Shown here piece by piece: positions 24,266 to 32,672 of a stretch of DNA of 64,000 nucleotides. The stretch covers positions 245,982-309,981 of the forward strand of contig NZ_LMJA01000029.1 of assembly GCF_001428895.1 (NCBI RefSeq). Reading direction: 5' to 3'. The translations under genes were made by a program, and so were the position numbers. Positions within the stretch are counted from its first letter, which is position 1. Every line of letters begins with the position of its first letter. Origin of the DNA: Mycobacterium sp. Root265. Its GTDB lineage: Bacteria > Actinomycetota > Actinomycetes > Mycobacteriales > Mycobacteriaceae. The notes under the pieces are model-generated. The model saw only the letters and a program-made list of their open reading frames with translations, searched no databases and was not told the origin of the DNA.

Positions 24266-25117
24266 GTGACAGTCTCACCGCAGGCAACGGAGCGAGGCCG
24301 GAAACCGCACTGGTCACTGGCCCGCACCTGGCTGCTGCAGCCGGGAACGCCGGGCGGCGGCGAGGCGTTTGACGCCGCCATCGCTGGTAACGCCGATGCC
24401 ATCGTGCTGGACATCGAGGACGGGCTGCCCGACGCGCAGAAACCCGCCGGCCGCGTGTCGGTGGCCGACTGGCTGAGTACCGGGGCGCAGGCGTGGGTGC
24501 GGATCAACAGTGTGGCGACCGAGGCGTGGTCGGCCGATCTGGACGCCGTGGCGCACGCTCCGGGGCTTCTCGGCGTGATGCTGGCCAAGACCGAATCCCG
24601 CGACGACATCGCTGCCACCGCTGCGCGGTTGCCGTCCGGAGCGCCGGTGGTGGCCCTGGTCGAGTCGGCGCTGGGCATCGAGTCGGTCACCGAGATCGCA
24701 CGGACCCCCGGCTGTGCGCGAATTGCGTTCGGGATCGGCGATTTTCGGCGGGACACCGGCATGAGCGAGGATCCGACGGTGCTGGCCTATCCGCGTGCCC
24801 GCCTGGTGATCGCCAGCCGCGCAGCCGGCCTCCCGGCGCCGATCGACGGACCGACCCTGCGTGATCAGTCGCGCCACCTCACCCGGGAGACCGCGGTCGC
24901 CAAGGCCGCAGGCATGACCGGCCGGCTCTGCCTGGATCCCGAGCATGCCGAGACGATCAACAGTCTGCTCAGCCCCTCCCCGCTGGACGTCGACGAGGCC
25001 CGCAGGACGCTGGCTCGCCTCGACGCGCCCGCCGGGCCCTATGACGGCAGTGTCGGACCCACCCGGGCCCGCGCGCAGGCCATCCTTGACCTCGCCGAGA
25101 AGCTCGGCCTCGACTGA
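24266..25117 (+). CDS. HpcH/HpaI aldolase / CitE-like lyase
   Basis: A 283-aa TIM-barrel protein of the citrate-lyase-beta/HpcH superfamily; members cleave or form C-C bonds in CoA thioesters or 2-keto acids using Mg2+. RTWLLQPGT (19-27), IVLDIEDGLPDAQK (acidic metal ligand region), LVESALGIESV and IAFGIGDFRRDTG (Asp ligand) follow the CitE order. A GTG start at 24266 is preceded by GAAAGG. The specific substrate is unknown: this branch is close to free-standing CitE/malyl- or beta-methylmalyl-type lyases. A LacI-type operator lies 29 nt downstream of its stop, so it is probably outside the sugar operon that follows. Confidence 0.75.
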   Translation: MTVSPQATERGRKPHWSLARTWLLQPGTPGGGEAFDAAIAGNADAIVLDIEDGLPDAQKPAGRVSVADWLSTGAQAWVRINSVATEAWSADLDAVAHAPGLLGVMLAKTESRDDIAATAARLPSGAPVVALVESALGIESVTEIARTPGCARIAFGIGDFRRDTGMSEDPTVLAYPRARLVIASRAAGLPAPIDGPTLRDQSRHLTRETAVAKAAGMTGRLCLDPEHAETINSLLSPSPLDVDEARRTLARLDAPAGPYDGSVGPTRARAQAILDLAEKLGLD

Positions 25118-25146
25118 ACCGATTCACATTTTGCGAAAGCGCGTGC

Positions 25147-25158
25147 GCAAGCGCTTGC
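25147..25158. promoter_or_regulatory. LacI-type operator of the sugar operon
   Basis: GCAAGCGCTTGC, a perfect 12-bp palindrome with the AAGCGCTT core typical of LacI/GalR-family sites, lies 67 nt upstream of the binding-protein ATG. A second imperfect dyad, TTGCG (25131-25135) with CGCAA (25146-25150), overlaps it. The operon encodes its own LacI regulator, which is the expected ligand. Confidence 0.7.
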
Positions 25159-25224
25159 CTAGGGCTTAGGCTCCCGAAGATCACGTGATGCGATCCGCGT
25201 CACATCGGGGACAAGGGAGTCCAC

Positions 25225-26217
25225 ATGTTCGGAAAGCGCAGCACGCACGCGGTCGGAATGGTCCTCATGGCCGGCTCACTGGTTCTGGGACTGACCGCCT
25301 GTAGCGGATCGGATTCGGACAGCATCAAGGTCGGTCTGATCACCAAGACCGACTCGAACCCGTTCTTCGTGAAACTGCGCGAGGCCGCCAAGGCGCAGGC
25401 CGACAAGGACGGCGCCGAATTGGTGGCGCTTGCAGGCGCTTTTGATGGCGACAACGAGGGCCAGGTCGCGGCCATCGAGAACATGGTCGGTCAGGGCGTC
25501 AAAGGCATCCTGATCACCCCGAACTCCTCCACCGGAGTGCTCGACGCGATCAAGAAGGCCCGCGACGCGGGCGTTGTCGTCATCGCTCTCGACACCGCGA
25601 CCGACCCGGAGGACGCCGTCGACGCCACGTTCGCCACCGACAACCTGGCCGCGGGCGTCGCGCAGGGCAAATGGGTGAAGGCCGCCCTCGGCGCCGCACC
25701 GCCCCAGATCGTGATGCTGGACGGCACCCCCGGTGGCACCGTGGACACCTTCCGGCACGACGGCTTCCTGGAGGGCTTCGGTATCGCCGAGGGCTCCCCG
25801 GAGATCGTCGGCCAGGAGAACACCAACGGCGACCAGACCAAGGCCCAGACCGCCATGGAGAACATCCTCCAGCGCGCCCCAGGTATCAATGCGCTCTACA
25901 CCATCAACGAGCCGGCGGCGGCCGGTGCGTACCAGGCCATCCAGTCCGCCGGCCGCGCGGACCAGATCACCATCGGGTCGATCGACGGCAGTTGCACCGG
26001 TGTGGCAGACGTGAAATCCGGCAAGATCGGCGCCACGGTGATGCAGTTCCCGGCCAAGATGGCCGAACAGGGTGTGCAGGCCGTGGTCAAGTTCGCCAAG
26101 GACGGCACCAAGCCGAGCGGATTCAACGACACCGGCTCGGAGCTCATCACCGACAAGCCCGTAGCCGGCCTCGAATCGAAGGACACCGCCTGGGCCGAAC
26201 AGAACTGCTGGGGCTGA
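25225..26217 (+). CDS. Sugar ABC transporter substrate-binding lipoprotein (RbsB-like)
   Basis: A 330-aa periplasmic-binding-protein-like sugar receptor anchored outside the membrane. The signal ends in lipobox LTAC with C26. The ribose/fructose-binding family pattern is clear: IKVGLITKTDSNPFF at the start of the mature part, GQGVKGILITPNS, VVVIALDTATD, and a C-terminal lobe with NALYTINEPAAAGAYQAI and ITIGSIDGS. It is the first gene of the operon, 67 nt after the LacI-type operator, with GGGACAAGGGAG upstream. Likely ligand is a pentose or ketohexose, judged from the downstream aldolase and kinases; that is inference. Confidence 0.88.
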   Translation: MFGKRSTHAVGMVLMAGSLVLGLTACSGSDSDSIKVGLITKTDSNPFFVKLREAAKAQADKDGAELVALAGAFDGDNEGQVAAIENMVGQGVKGILITPNSSTGVLDAIKKARDAGVVVIALDTATDPEDAVDATFATDNLAAGVAQGKWVKAALGAAPPQIVMLDGTPGGTVDTFRHDGFLEGFGIAEGSPEIVGQENTNGDQTKAQTAMENILQRAPGINALYTINEPAAAGAYQAIQSAGRADQITIGSIDGSCTGVADVKSGKIGATVMQFPAKMAEQGVQAVVKFAKDGTKPSGFNDTGSELITDKPVAGLESKDTAWAEQNCWG

Positions 26218-26225
26218 ACTCGGTC

Positions 26226-27221
26226 ATGAGCACCGGCGCTCCCTCAACCGCGACGCCGTCGGTATCGAGCCGGTTCAACGCAGGCAGCATCCTGCGTGAA
26301 CCGCTGCTCGGTCCGATGGTGGCCCTGCTGCTGGCCATCGTCATCTTCAGCTCGGTCTCGGATTCGTTCCTCAATCCGCAGAACGTCTCACTGATCCTGC
26401 AACAGTCGGTGGTCGTCGGCATCCTTGCCGTCGGCCAGACCCTGATCATCCTCACCTCCGGCATCGATCTCTCCATCGGCGCGGTCGCCGTCTTCGGCAG
26501 CATCGTGATGGCCCAGAGTGCCGGTGCCAACGGTCCTTTCGTGGCCCTGGGATCGACGCTGCTGGTGTGCGTGGCGTTCGGCGCGATCAACGGCGGGCTC
26601 GTCACCATGCTGCGGCTGCCACCGTTCATCGTCACCCTGGGCACGTTCACCGCGATCCAGGCGGCCACCCGCCTGCTCGCGGGATCCGAGACCTACCGCG
26701 TGGAGCAGGGACCGCTCACCTTCCTGGGCACGTCCTTTCGCATCGGCTCGTTCTCGACCACCTACGGCGTGGTCGCGATGCTGCTGGTCTACCTCGTCAT
26801 GTGGTACGCCCTGTCCCAAACCGCCTGGGGTAAACACATTTACGCCGTAGGCGGTAATCCGCAGGCGTCGATTCTGTCCGGCATCAAGTCCGGGCGGGTG
26901 CTGCTGTCGGTGTACATCACGACGGGTGTGATCGCGGCGATCGCCGCGTGGGCCGCTCTCGGGCGCATCCCGAATGCCGACCCGAACGCGTATCAGAACG
27001 CCAATCTGGAATCGATCACCGCGGTGGTCATCGGCGGAACCAGCCTGTTCGGTGGGCGCGGCGGCGTCGGCGGCACGTTGGTCGGCACACTCATCGTCGG
27101 GGTGCTCCGCAACGGGCTCACCCAGGCCGGCGTCGACAATCTCTACCAGAACATCGCCACCGGAATCCTCGTGATCGTGGCGGTGGCGGTGGATCAGTTC
27201 GCGCGCAGGAGGTCTCAGTGA
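26226..27221 (+). CDS. Sugar ABC transporter permease (RbsC/FrcC-like)
   Basis: A 331-aa integral membrane subunit of the BPD_transp_2 family with about eight to ten hydrophobic segments. Conserved family elements are QTLIILTSGIDLSIGAV (73-89), LPPFIVTLGTF and GGTSLFGGRGGVGGTLVGTL near the C-terminus. It forms the channel for the neighbouring binding protein and ATPase. Its ATG is 8 nt after the stop of the binding-protein gene, and its own stop overlaps the ATPase start (GTGA). Confidence 0.88.
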   Translation: MSTGAPSTATPSVSSRFNAGSILREPLLGPMVALLLAIVIFSSVSDSFLNPQNVSLILQQSVVVGILAVGQTLIILTSGIDLSIGAVAVFGSIVMAQSAGANGPFVALGSTLLVCVAFGAINGGLVTMLRLPPFIVTLGTFTAIQAATRLLAGSETYRVEQGPLTFLGTSFRIGSFSTTYGVVAMLLVYLVMWYALSQTAWGKHIYAVGGNPQASILSGIKSGRVLLSVYITTGVIAAIAAWAALGRIPNADPNAYQNANLESITAVVIGGTSLFGGRGGVGGTLVGTLIVGVLRNGLTQAGVDNLYQNIATGILVIVAVAVDQFARRRSQ

Positions 27222-28012
27222 CGAGCACGAAGAGCGACACACCGGTTCTGGAAGCGCGGGGCCTGGTCAAGAAGTACGGCAACGTGACGGCGATCAACGG
27301 TGCGGACTTCGCGCTGCGCGAGGGGGAGGTGCTCGCCGTCATCGGTGACAACGGTGCCGGAAAGTCCAGCCTGATCAAGGCGCTGGCGGGGGCGGTGGTT
27401 CCCGACGCCGGAGAGATCCTGATGAACGGCACCCCGGTATCCTTCAAGAACACCCGAGATGCCAGGGCCGCCGGAATCGAAACGGTCTACCAGGATCTCG
27501 CCGTGGTCCCGGCCCTCGACATCGCGTCGAATCTGTATCTCGGGCGCGAGGTGCGACGTAAAGGGCTCGCGGGCAGCCTCTTCCGTCGACTGGACATGCC
27601 GAGGATGCGCCAAGAGGCATCCCAGCATCTTGCGGACCTGAAAATCGGCATCAAGTCCGTGAACCAGGCCGTGGAGACCTTGTCGGGCGGGCAGCGCCAA
27701 GGTGTCGCGGTGGCGCGGGCCGCCGCGTTCGGCCGTGGCGTGATCATCATGGACGAGCCGACGGCCGCCCTCGGCGTCCGGGAGTCCGGACAGGTGATCG
27801 ACCTGATCCGGTCGATCCGCGACCGCGGAATTCCGGTGGTGCTCATCAGTCACGACATGCCGCACGTGTTCGAAGTGGCCGACCGGATCCACATCCACCG
27901 GCTCGGCAAGCGGGCGGGTGTCGTCGACCCGAAGCAACGCTCGATGTCCGAGGTCGTTGCCCTCATGACGGGTGCGGAGGAGCCGACCGATGAGGAACGC
28001 GCCGGCATCTGA
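27218..28012 (+). CDS. Sugar ABC transporter ATP-binding protein (single ABC domain)
   Basis: A 264-aa ATPase that energises the sugar importer. Walker A GDNGAGKSS is at 43-51, the signature LSGGQ at 155-159, and Walker B IIMDEPTAA near 175-183. It has one nucleotide-binding domain, unlike ribose/xylose RbsA/XylG with two, and is closer to FrcA. The GTG start at 27218 overlaps the permease stop, and the 3' end overlaps the kinase start by 23 nt. All three transporter parts are therefore translationally linked. Confidence 0.88.
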   Translation: MTSTKSDTPVLEARGLVKKYGNVTAINGADFALREGEVLAVIGDNGAGKSSLIKALAGAVVPDAGEILMNGTPVSFKNTRDARAAGIETVYQDLAVVPALDIASNLYLGREVRRKGLAGSLFRRLDMPRMRQEASQHLADLKIGIKSVNQAVETLSGGQRQGVAVARAAAFGRGVIIMDEPTAALGVRESGQVIDLIRSIRDRGIPVVLISHDMPHVFEVADRIHIHRLGKRAGVVDPKQRSMSEVVALMTGAEEPTDEERAGI

Positions 28013-28904
28013 GAAGGCCCCGGTCGGGGTCTTCGCCGGGTTGGCAACGCTGGACGTGATCCATCGCGTCGCGAAAGCACCTGCGGTGAACGAGAAGATC
28101 ACGTCCACCGCACAGTTTGTCGCCGCGGGCGGACCGGCTGCCAACGCGGCTGTCACCTTCGCGGGACTGGGCGGCGAGGCCATCCTGGTGACCGCGCTCG
28201 GCGACGATCCGGTCGCCGACCTGGTCCGGGCCGATCTCGCCGCATATGGCGTGCGTGTCGTCGATGCCGCGGCGGGCACCCATCGCGCGGTACCCGTGTC
28301 CGCGGTGTCGGTGGTGGAGTCCACCGGGGACCGATCGGTGGTATCGCTGGACGCGGTGAACTCCGACGCTTTGCCACCGCCAGGTCTGGGCGACCTGATC
28401 CGCGAGGCCGACGTGGTCCTCGTCGACGGGCACCATCCCCTCATCGCCCGCGACGCCGCCCGGCACGCCGCGGCCCGGGCCCTCGCCCTCGTCGTCGACG
28501 CCGGGCGATGGAAGCCGGTGATGGCCGACATCATTCCGCACGCGACCGACATGGTGTGCTCCAACGACTTTCGGGTACCCGGCGCCGACACCTCGGAGTC
28601 CACGGCCGCGGCGCTGGTCGCAAGCGACGTGCGTACCGTCGTCACCACGCACGGCGGCGACCCCGTCGCATGGTGCTCAGACGGCAGGTCCGGGTCCGTG
28701 CCGGTGCCGCCGGTGGCGGTGGTCGACACGCTGGGTGCCGGTGACGCCTTCCACGGTGCCTACGCGTACTACTCGACCCAGAGCGCGAGCAGCATCACCG
28801 AGCGCATCGATCGCTCCGCCCGGGTGGCGGCACTACGGTGTTCGATAGTCGGGCCGCGGGCATGGCTGGACGCACTCTCCACGGATCGGAAGCGAGAACG
28901 GTGA
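27990..28904 (+). CDS. PfkB-family sugar kinase
   Basis: A 304-aa ribokinase-like kinase, expected to phosphorylate the imported sugar. The N-terminal substrate motif AAGGPAANAAVTFAGLGG and the C-terminal signature DTLGAGDAFHGAYA (246-259, catalytic base D252) are present. GGAGGAGCC precedes the ATG at 27990, which lies inside the end of the ATPase gene. Sequence style is fructokinase/ribokinase; substrate not assignable. Ends in a GTGA overlap with the next kinase. Confidence 0.8.
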   Translation: MRNAPASEKAPVGVFAGLATLDVIHRVAKAPAVNEKITSTAQFVAAGGPAANAAVTFAGLGGEAILVTALGDDPVADLVRADLAAYGVRVVDAAAGTHRAVPVSAVSVVESTGDRSVVSLDAVNSDALPPPGLGDLIREADVVLVDGHHPLIARDAARHAAARALALVVDAGRWKPVMADIIPHATDMVCSNDFRVPGADTSESTAAALVASDVRTVVTTHGGDPVAWCSDGRSGSVPVPPVAVVDTLGAGDAFHGAYAYYSTQSASSITERIDRSARVAALRCSIVGPRAWLDALSTDRKRER

Positions 28905-29551
28905 CCTTCGAGCAGGACGTGCAGGACGCCACACTGGACCAGCTGGTCGAGTCGGCCCGGGCGCTCGTCGTTCGCGGCCAACGCCGCATCCTAGGCCTCA
29001 CCGGCGCGCCGGGTGCCGGGAAGTCCACCGTGGCCGAACAACTCGTCTCCGCCCTCGGCCCCGAGATGGCCGTGCTGGTGCCCATGGACGGCTTCCATCT
29101 GGCCAACGAGGTCCTGATCGATCTGGGTCGCCTGGACCGCAAAGGTGCACACGACACCTTCGACGACGGCGGGTATGCACGGCTGGTCGCGAGCCTGCGC
29201 ACACAGCGTGCCGACGACCCGGTCGTGTACGCACCGCGATTCCGGCGTGAGATCGAGGAATCGATCGGCTCGTCCATACCCGTCCCGCCGACGGTGCCGC
29301 TGGTCGTCACCGAGGGCAACTACCTGCTGCTGGAATCCGATGCGTGGCCCGCGGCACGGTCCCACATCGACGAGGTGTGGTTCCTGGCTCCCGACACCGA
29401 GGTTCGCCATCGCCGCCTCGTGCGCCGGCACGAGGCGTACGGAAAGTCCCCGCAGGAAGCGGAGTTCTGGGCCCTCGGGTCCGACGAGCGCAACGCGCAG
29501 TTGATCGAGTCGACCGCGGGCCGCGCGGACCGCATCGTGCGCCTCCGATGA
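28901..29551 (+). CDS. P-loop sugar/nucleoside kinase (uridine-kinase-like fold)
   Basis: A 216-aa P-loop kinase. Walker A GLTGAPGAGKST is at 32-43 and the substrate motif VPMDGFHLAN follows near 61-70, as in phosphoribulokinase/uridine kinase/pantothenate kinase relatives. VVTEGNYLLLE is the conserved middle strand. In bacterial sugar operons such enzymes phosphorylate a sugar or sugar phosphate. The GTG start at 28901 overlaps the PfkB stop, and its own TGA overlaps the lacI-type ATG. Together with the PfkB enzyme it could produce a bisphosphate; that is inference. Confidence 0.75.
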   Translation: MTFEQDVQDATLDQLVESARALVVRGQRRILGLTGAPGAGKSTVAEQLVSALGPEMAVLVPMDGFHLANEVLIDLGRLDRKGAHDTFDDGGYARLVASLRTQRADDPVVYAPRFRREIEESIGSSIPVPPTVPLVVTEGNYLLLESDAWPAARSHIDEVWFLAPDTEVRHRRLVRRHEAYGKSPQEAEFWALGSDERNAQLIESTAGRADRIVRLR

Positions 29552-30546
29552 AGACCATGGGCGATGTCGCCCGTATCGCCGGGGTGTCCGCATCCACGGT
29601 CTCGCATGTGCTCAACGGCACCCGTAAGGTCAACACGGCCACCCGATTACGCGTCGAGGCGGCCATCGAGCAGACCGGCTACCGCCGCAACGGCGTTGCC
29701 CGATCACTGGCGGCCGGCCGCACGCACACGGTCGGACTCTCCATCTCGGCGCTGACGAATCCCTACTTCGGCAGCCTGGTGCACGCCGTGGAGCGGGCAC
29801 TGTCGGACGCCGGGTACGTCCTGATCGTCGGAGACTCCCATGACGATGTCACCTCGGAGCAGCGCGTCACCGGTTCACTGCTGGACCGGCAGGTCGACGG
29901 GATGATCGTGGCGCCGGCAGCCGGCTCCGAGCGGGTCACCCTGCCCGAGATCACCGGCACCGGAACTCCTCTCGTCCTGATTGACCGTGGTGTCGACGCC
30001 GGCTGCGATCAGGTCGGCCCGGAGAACTTCTCGTCGACGCGGTCGTTGACGGCGCACCTGCTCGAACTCGGTCATCGGCGGATCGCCGTCGTGCGCGGCC
30101 TTGCCGGAATCTCCTCCACCATCGAGCGATTCGATGGTTACTGCGCGGCGCTCACCGACCATGGCGTGCCCGTCGATCCCGCGCTGGTCGTCGACGGCGA
30201 ATCCAACACCGACGTGGCCGAACGCGAGGTGCACACCCTGATGTCGCGCGCCGACCGCCCGAGCGCACTGGTGTCCCTGAACAACGCCATGACCATCGGA
30301 ACGCTCAAAGCCCTGCGCAGTCTGGGCCTGTCGATACCGGGTGACGTGGCCTTCTCCTGCTACGACGACTTCGAATGGTCGGACCTCTTCGAGCCCCGGC
30401 TCACCGCGGCGGCCCAGGACGTCGAGACGATCGGCGTCACGGCGGTCGAACTGCTGCTGCGCAGAATGCGCGGAAACGATGATCCGCCGCAACAGATTCG
30501 GGTACCCACCTCCTTCCATCACCGCAACTCATGCGGATGCACGTGA
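29548..30546 (+). CDS. LacI-family transcriptional regulator of the sugar operon
   Basis: A 332-aa LacI/GalR repressor. The HTH is typical (MGDVARIAGVSASTVSHVLN, residues 4-23) followed by the hinge helix ARSLAAGRT and a periplasmic-binding-like effector domain (VGLSISALTNPYFGSLV onward). ATG 29548 overlaps the kinase stop (ATGA). It probably binds the GCAAGCGCTTGC site before the operon and so controls its own synthesis. Inducer may be a phosphorylated intermediate. Confidence 0.88.
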   Translation: MKTMGDVARIAGVSASTVSHVLNGTRKVNTATRLRVEAAIEQTGYRRNGVARSLAAGRTHTVGLSISALTNPYFGSLVHAVERALSDAGYVLIVGDSHDDVTSEQRVTGSLLDRQVDGMIVAPAAGSERVTLPEITGTGTPLVLIDRGVDAGCDQVGPENFSSTRSLTAHLLELGHRRIAVVRGLAGISSTIERFDGYCAALTDHGVPVDPALVVDGESNTDVAEREVHTLMSRADRPSALVSLNNAMTIGTLKALRSLGLSIPGDVAFSCYDDFEWSDLFEPRLTAAAQDVETIGVTAVELLLRRMRGNDDPPQQIRVPTSFHHRNSCGCT

Positions 30547-30582
30547 CGCCCAACCCAGCCCCTCTTGTTAGGACCCGCCACC

Positions 30583-31605
30583 ATGCCGATAGCAACCCCT
30601 GACCACTACGTCGCGATGTTGGATCGTGCCAAGGCGGGCGGGTTCGCGTATCCGGCCATCAACGTGACCAGCTCCCAGACCCTCAACGCCGCGCTGCAGG
30701 GGTTCGCCGAAGCCGACAGCGACGGCATCATCCAGGTGTCACTGGGCACCGCGCTCTACCTGTCCGGAAACACGGTGCAGAACCGTTTCGCGGGGTCCAA
30801 GGCGCTCGCGCTCTACGCCCACGAGGTCGCACAGCACTACTCGGTGACCGTGGCCCTGCACACCGATCACTGCCCCGCCGAGAATCTCGACGACTGGGTC
30901 CGGCCGTTGATCGCCGATTCGGTCGAACGACGCGCCCGCGGGATGGACCCGCTGTATCAATCGCACATGTGGGACGGCTCCGCGGTACCGCTGGACGAAA
31001 ACCTGCGCATCGCCGAAGGATTGCTGGAGGCATCGGTGGAAGCCAACACCATCCTGGAGATCGAGGTCGGAGTGATCGGCGGCGAGGAGGACGGGGTGTC
31101 CCACGAGATCAACGACAAGCTGTACTCGACCGTCGACGACGCGCGGGCCACCGTGCAGGCATTGGGGACGGGGGAGCGCGGCCGGTACCTGACCGCCCTG
31201 ACCTTCGGCAACGTCCACGGCGTCTATCACCCGGAGTCGGTCCATCTGCGCCCGGAGATCCTCGCGGAGATCCAGGCCGTCATCGGTGGCGAAACCGGCC
31301 GAGCCAAACCGTTCGATCTCGTCTTCCACGGCGGATCGGGTTCCAGCGCCGAGGACATCGCGTCCGCGGTCGCCAGCGGGGTCGTCAAGATGAACGTCGA
31401 CACCGACACCCAGTACGCGTTCACCCGATCCATCGCCGGCCACATGATCAGCAAGTACGACCAGGTGCTCAAGGTCGACGGCGGCTACGGCAACAAGAAG
31501 GCCTACGACCCGAGGTCGTGGGGTAAACCGGCCGAGAACGCCATGGCGGCAAGGGTTGTCGAGGCCGCGCAGATGCTGGGTTCGGCCGGACGGGCGATGC
31601 GGTAG
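30583..31605 (+). CDS. Class II fructose-bisphosphate aldolase (operon paralogue)
   Basis: A 340-aa zinc-dependent aldolase that cleaves a ketose bisphosphate, by default fructose-1,6-bisphosphate to DHAP and glyceraldehyde-3-phosphate. The zinc/active-site elements are intact: ALHTDHCP (about 92-99), QSHMWDGSAVP, NVHGVY, VFHGGSGS and KMNVDTDTQYAFTR. Length and sequence follow M. tuberculosis Rv0363c closely, but the segment near residues 52-66 (SLGTALYLSGNTV) differs. As it sits at the end of a LacI-controlled sugar operon, it is probably a second, inducible aldolase rather than the housekeeping enzyme. Start ATG 30583, with TTAGGA upstream. Confidence 0.88.
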   Translation: MPIATPDHYVAMLDRAKAGGFAYPAINVTSSQTLNAALQGFAEADSDGIIQVSLGTALYLSGNTVQNRFAGSKALALYAHEVAQHYSVTVALHTDHCPAENLDDWVRPLIADSVERRARGMDPLYQSHMWDGSAVPLDENLRIAEGLLEASVEANTILEIEVGVIGGEEDGVSHEINDKLYSTVDDARATVQALGTGERGRYLTALTFGNVHGVYHPESVHLRPEILAEIQAVIGGETGRAKPFDLVFHGGSGSSAEDIASAVASGVVKMNVDTDTQYAFTRSIAGHMISKYDQVLKVDGGYGNKKAYDPRSWGKPAENAMAARVVEAAQMLGSAGRAMR

Positions 31606-31617
31606 GCAGAACCCGCC

Positions 31618-32085
31618 CTATCCGACCTTCGTCAGGGTGAAGCTGCCCCGGTAGGTCGCCCCGGCCGGATCGCCGCAGCCCGCAGCGGACTGAACGTTGA
31701 CGGCTGTACCGCTCAGCGACCCTGCATCGAGCGAAAAGGTGACGGTGCCGGGCACCGTCACGCCATCGTTGGGTGGCTTGCACCGGACGGCCTGTGCGGA
31801 CTGGACGATCAGCACCCACTGCCCGTCGGCCAGCCGGGCCTGCCCGCCGTAGGGGTTCACCCTCGGGTCGGTGACGGGGGTGACGGCCACGTCGGCGCAT
31901 CCGGGTCCGCACGGCGTCACCGCCCACGTACCGAATCGACCGGTGTCGGATTGATAGCTGTAGGTGCCGCTCAACTCGCCCGGTGTGCCGGCGGGAGGCC
32001 CACCGGCCCAGGCGTGGCCCGCTGATCCGACCGCCACGCCCGCCGCGATGATGAACACCGCGGACCGCCCGCCGATGATGGCCAT
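31618..32085 (-). CDS. Small exported protein of mycobacterial type
   Basis: A 155-aa secreted protein. The signal (SAVFIIAAGVAVGSAGHAWA) is cleaved near residue 27. The mature domain is beta-rich with four cysteines in two likely disulfides (C59/C63 in TPCGPGCADV, and C102/C137) and begins ELSGTYSYQSDTGRFGTWAV. Many paralogues of this style occur in mycobacteria, with no assigned function. It is convergent with the aldolase gene (12 nt) and downstream of another exported protein gene on the same strand. Confidence 0.7.
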   Translation of the reverse strand: MAIIGGRSAVFIIAAGVAVGSAGHAWAGGPPAGTPGELSGTYSYQSDTGRFGTWAVTPCGPGCADVAVTPVTDPRVNPYGGQARLADGQWVLIVQSAQAVRCKPPNDGVTVPGTVTFSLDAGSLSGTAVNVQSAAGCGDPAGATYRGSFTLTKVG

Positions 32086-32129
32086 GCCGTTCCTCTCGTG
32101 GACGCCCGCAGGTGGTGCTGCCGACGGGG

Positions 32130-32468
32130 TCAGATCTGTCCGGGCATCCCGCCGATGCCGGCGATGCCGGGCATCCCGCCGTCCATGGCGGGCGACGGTA
32201 GGGAAATCGTCGGAGGCGATGGCAGCGCATACGGGCCGCCCCCGCACACCGGATCTGCGGGCTGGCTGATGCAGGAGTCGTCGTCGGGGCCGGTGGGAGG
32301 TCCGAATGGCCCGGGAGGTTCGAGCGGCACGGGCGCGTCGAAGGCACCGGTGGTGGTGGGCATCGCGAACGCCTGCGCGGGGGCGCCGGAGGCAGCCAGA
32401 AGGATGAGCGCGCCACCCACAACGCTCTTCGTCACGGTGCCGCGTAATCCCTTGGTGGTCCGTGTCAT
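32130..32468 (-). CDS. Exported proline/glycine-rich small protein
   Basis: A 112-aa protein with a signal peptide (VVGGALILLAASGAPAQAFA) and a mature part dominated by Pro, Gly and Met (PLEPPGPFGPPTGPDD; GGMPGIAGIGGMPGQI) with two cysteines (C65, C75). No domain recognised. The gene lies 44 nt upstream of the next exported protein gene on the same strand, so the two are probably co-transcribed. Confidence 0.6.
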   Translation of the reverse strand: MTRTTKGLRGTVTKSVVGGALILLAASGAPAQAFAMPTTTGAFDAPVPLEPPGPFGPPTGPDDDSCISQPADPVCGGGPYALPSPPTISLPSPAMDGGMPGIAGIGGMPGQI

Positions 32469-32672
32469 CGTGCACTCCTCCGCAGGGTCTCACCGCAATC
32501 CGATACCCAAACATATTGACGGCGAGGGATATTCGTTACAACCCGACCGTCGGTGGGATCGCCTGATCGCAGGCTAACCGATGGAACGGGCGCCGACAGC
32601 GCTTTGGGGGAAGCGCCTCAGGCTGCGCTCGGTTGTCGCGGACGCGTCGAACCGGGCGCGATGCACGACTAC

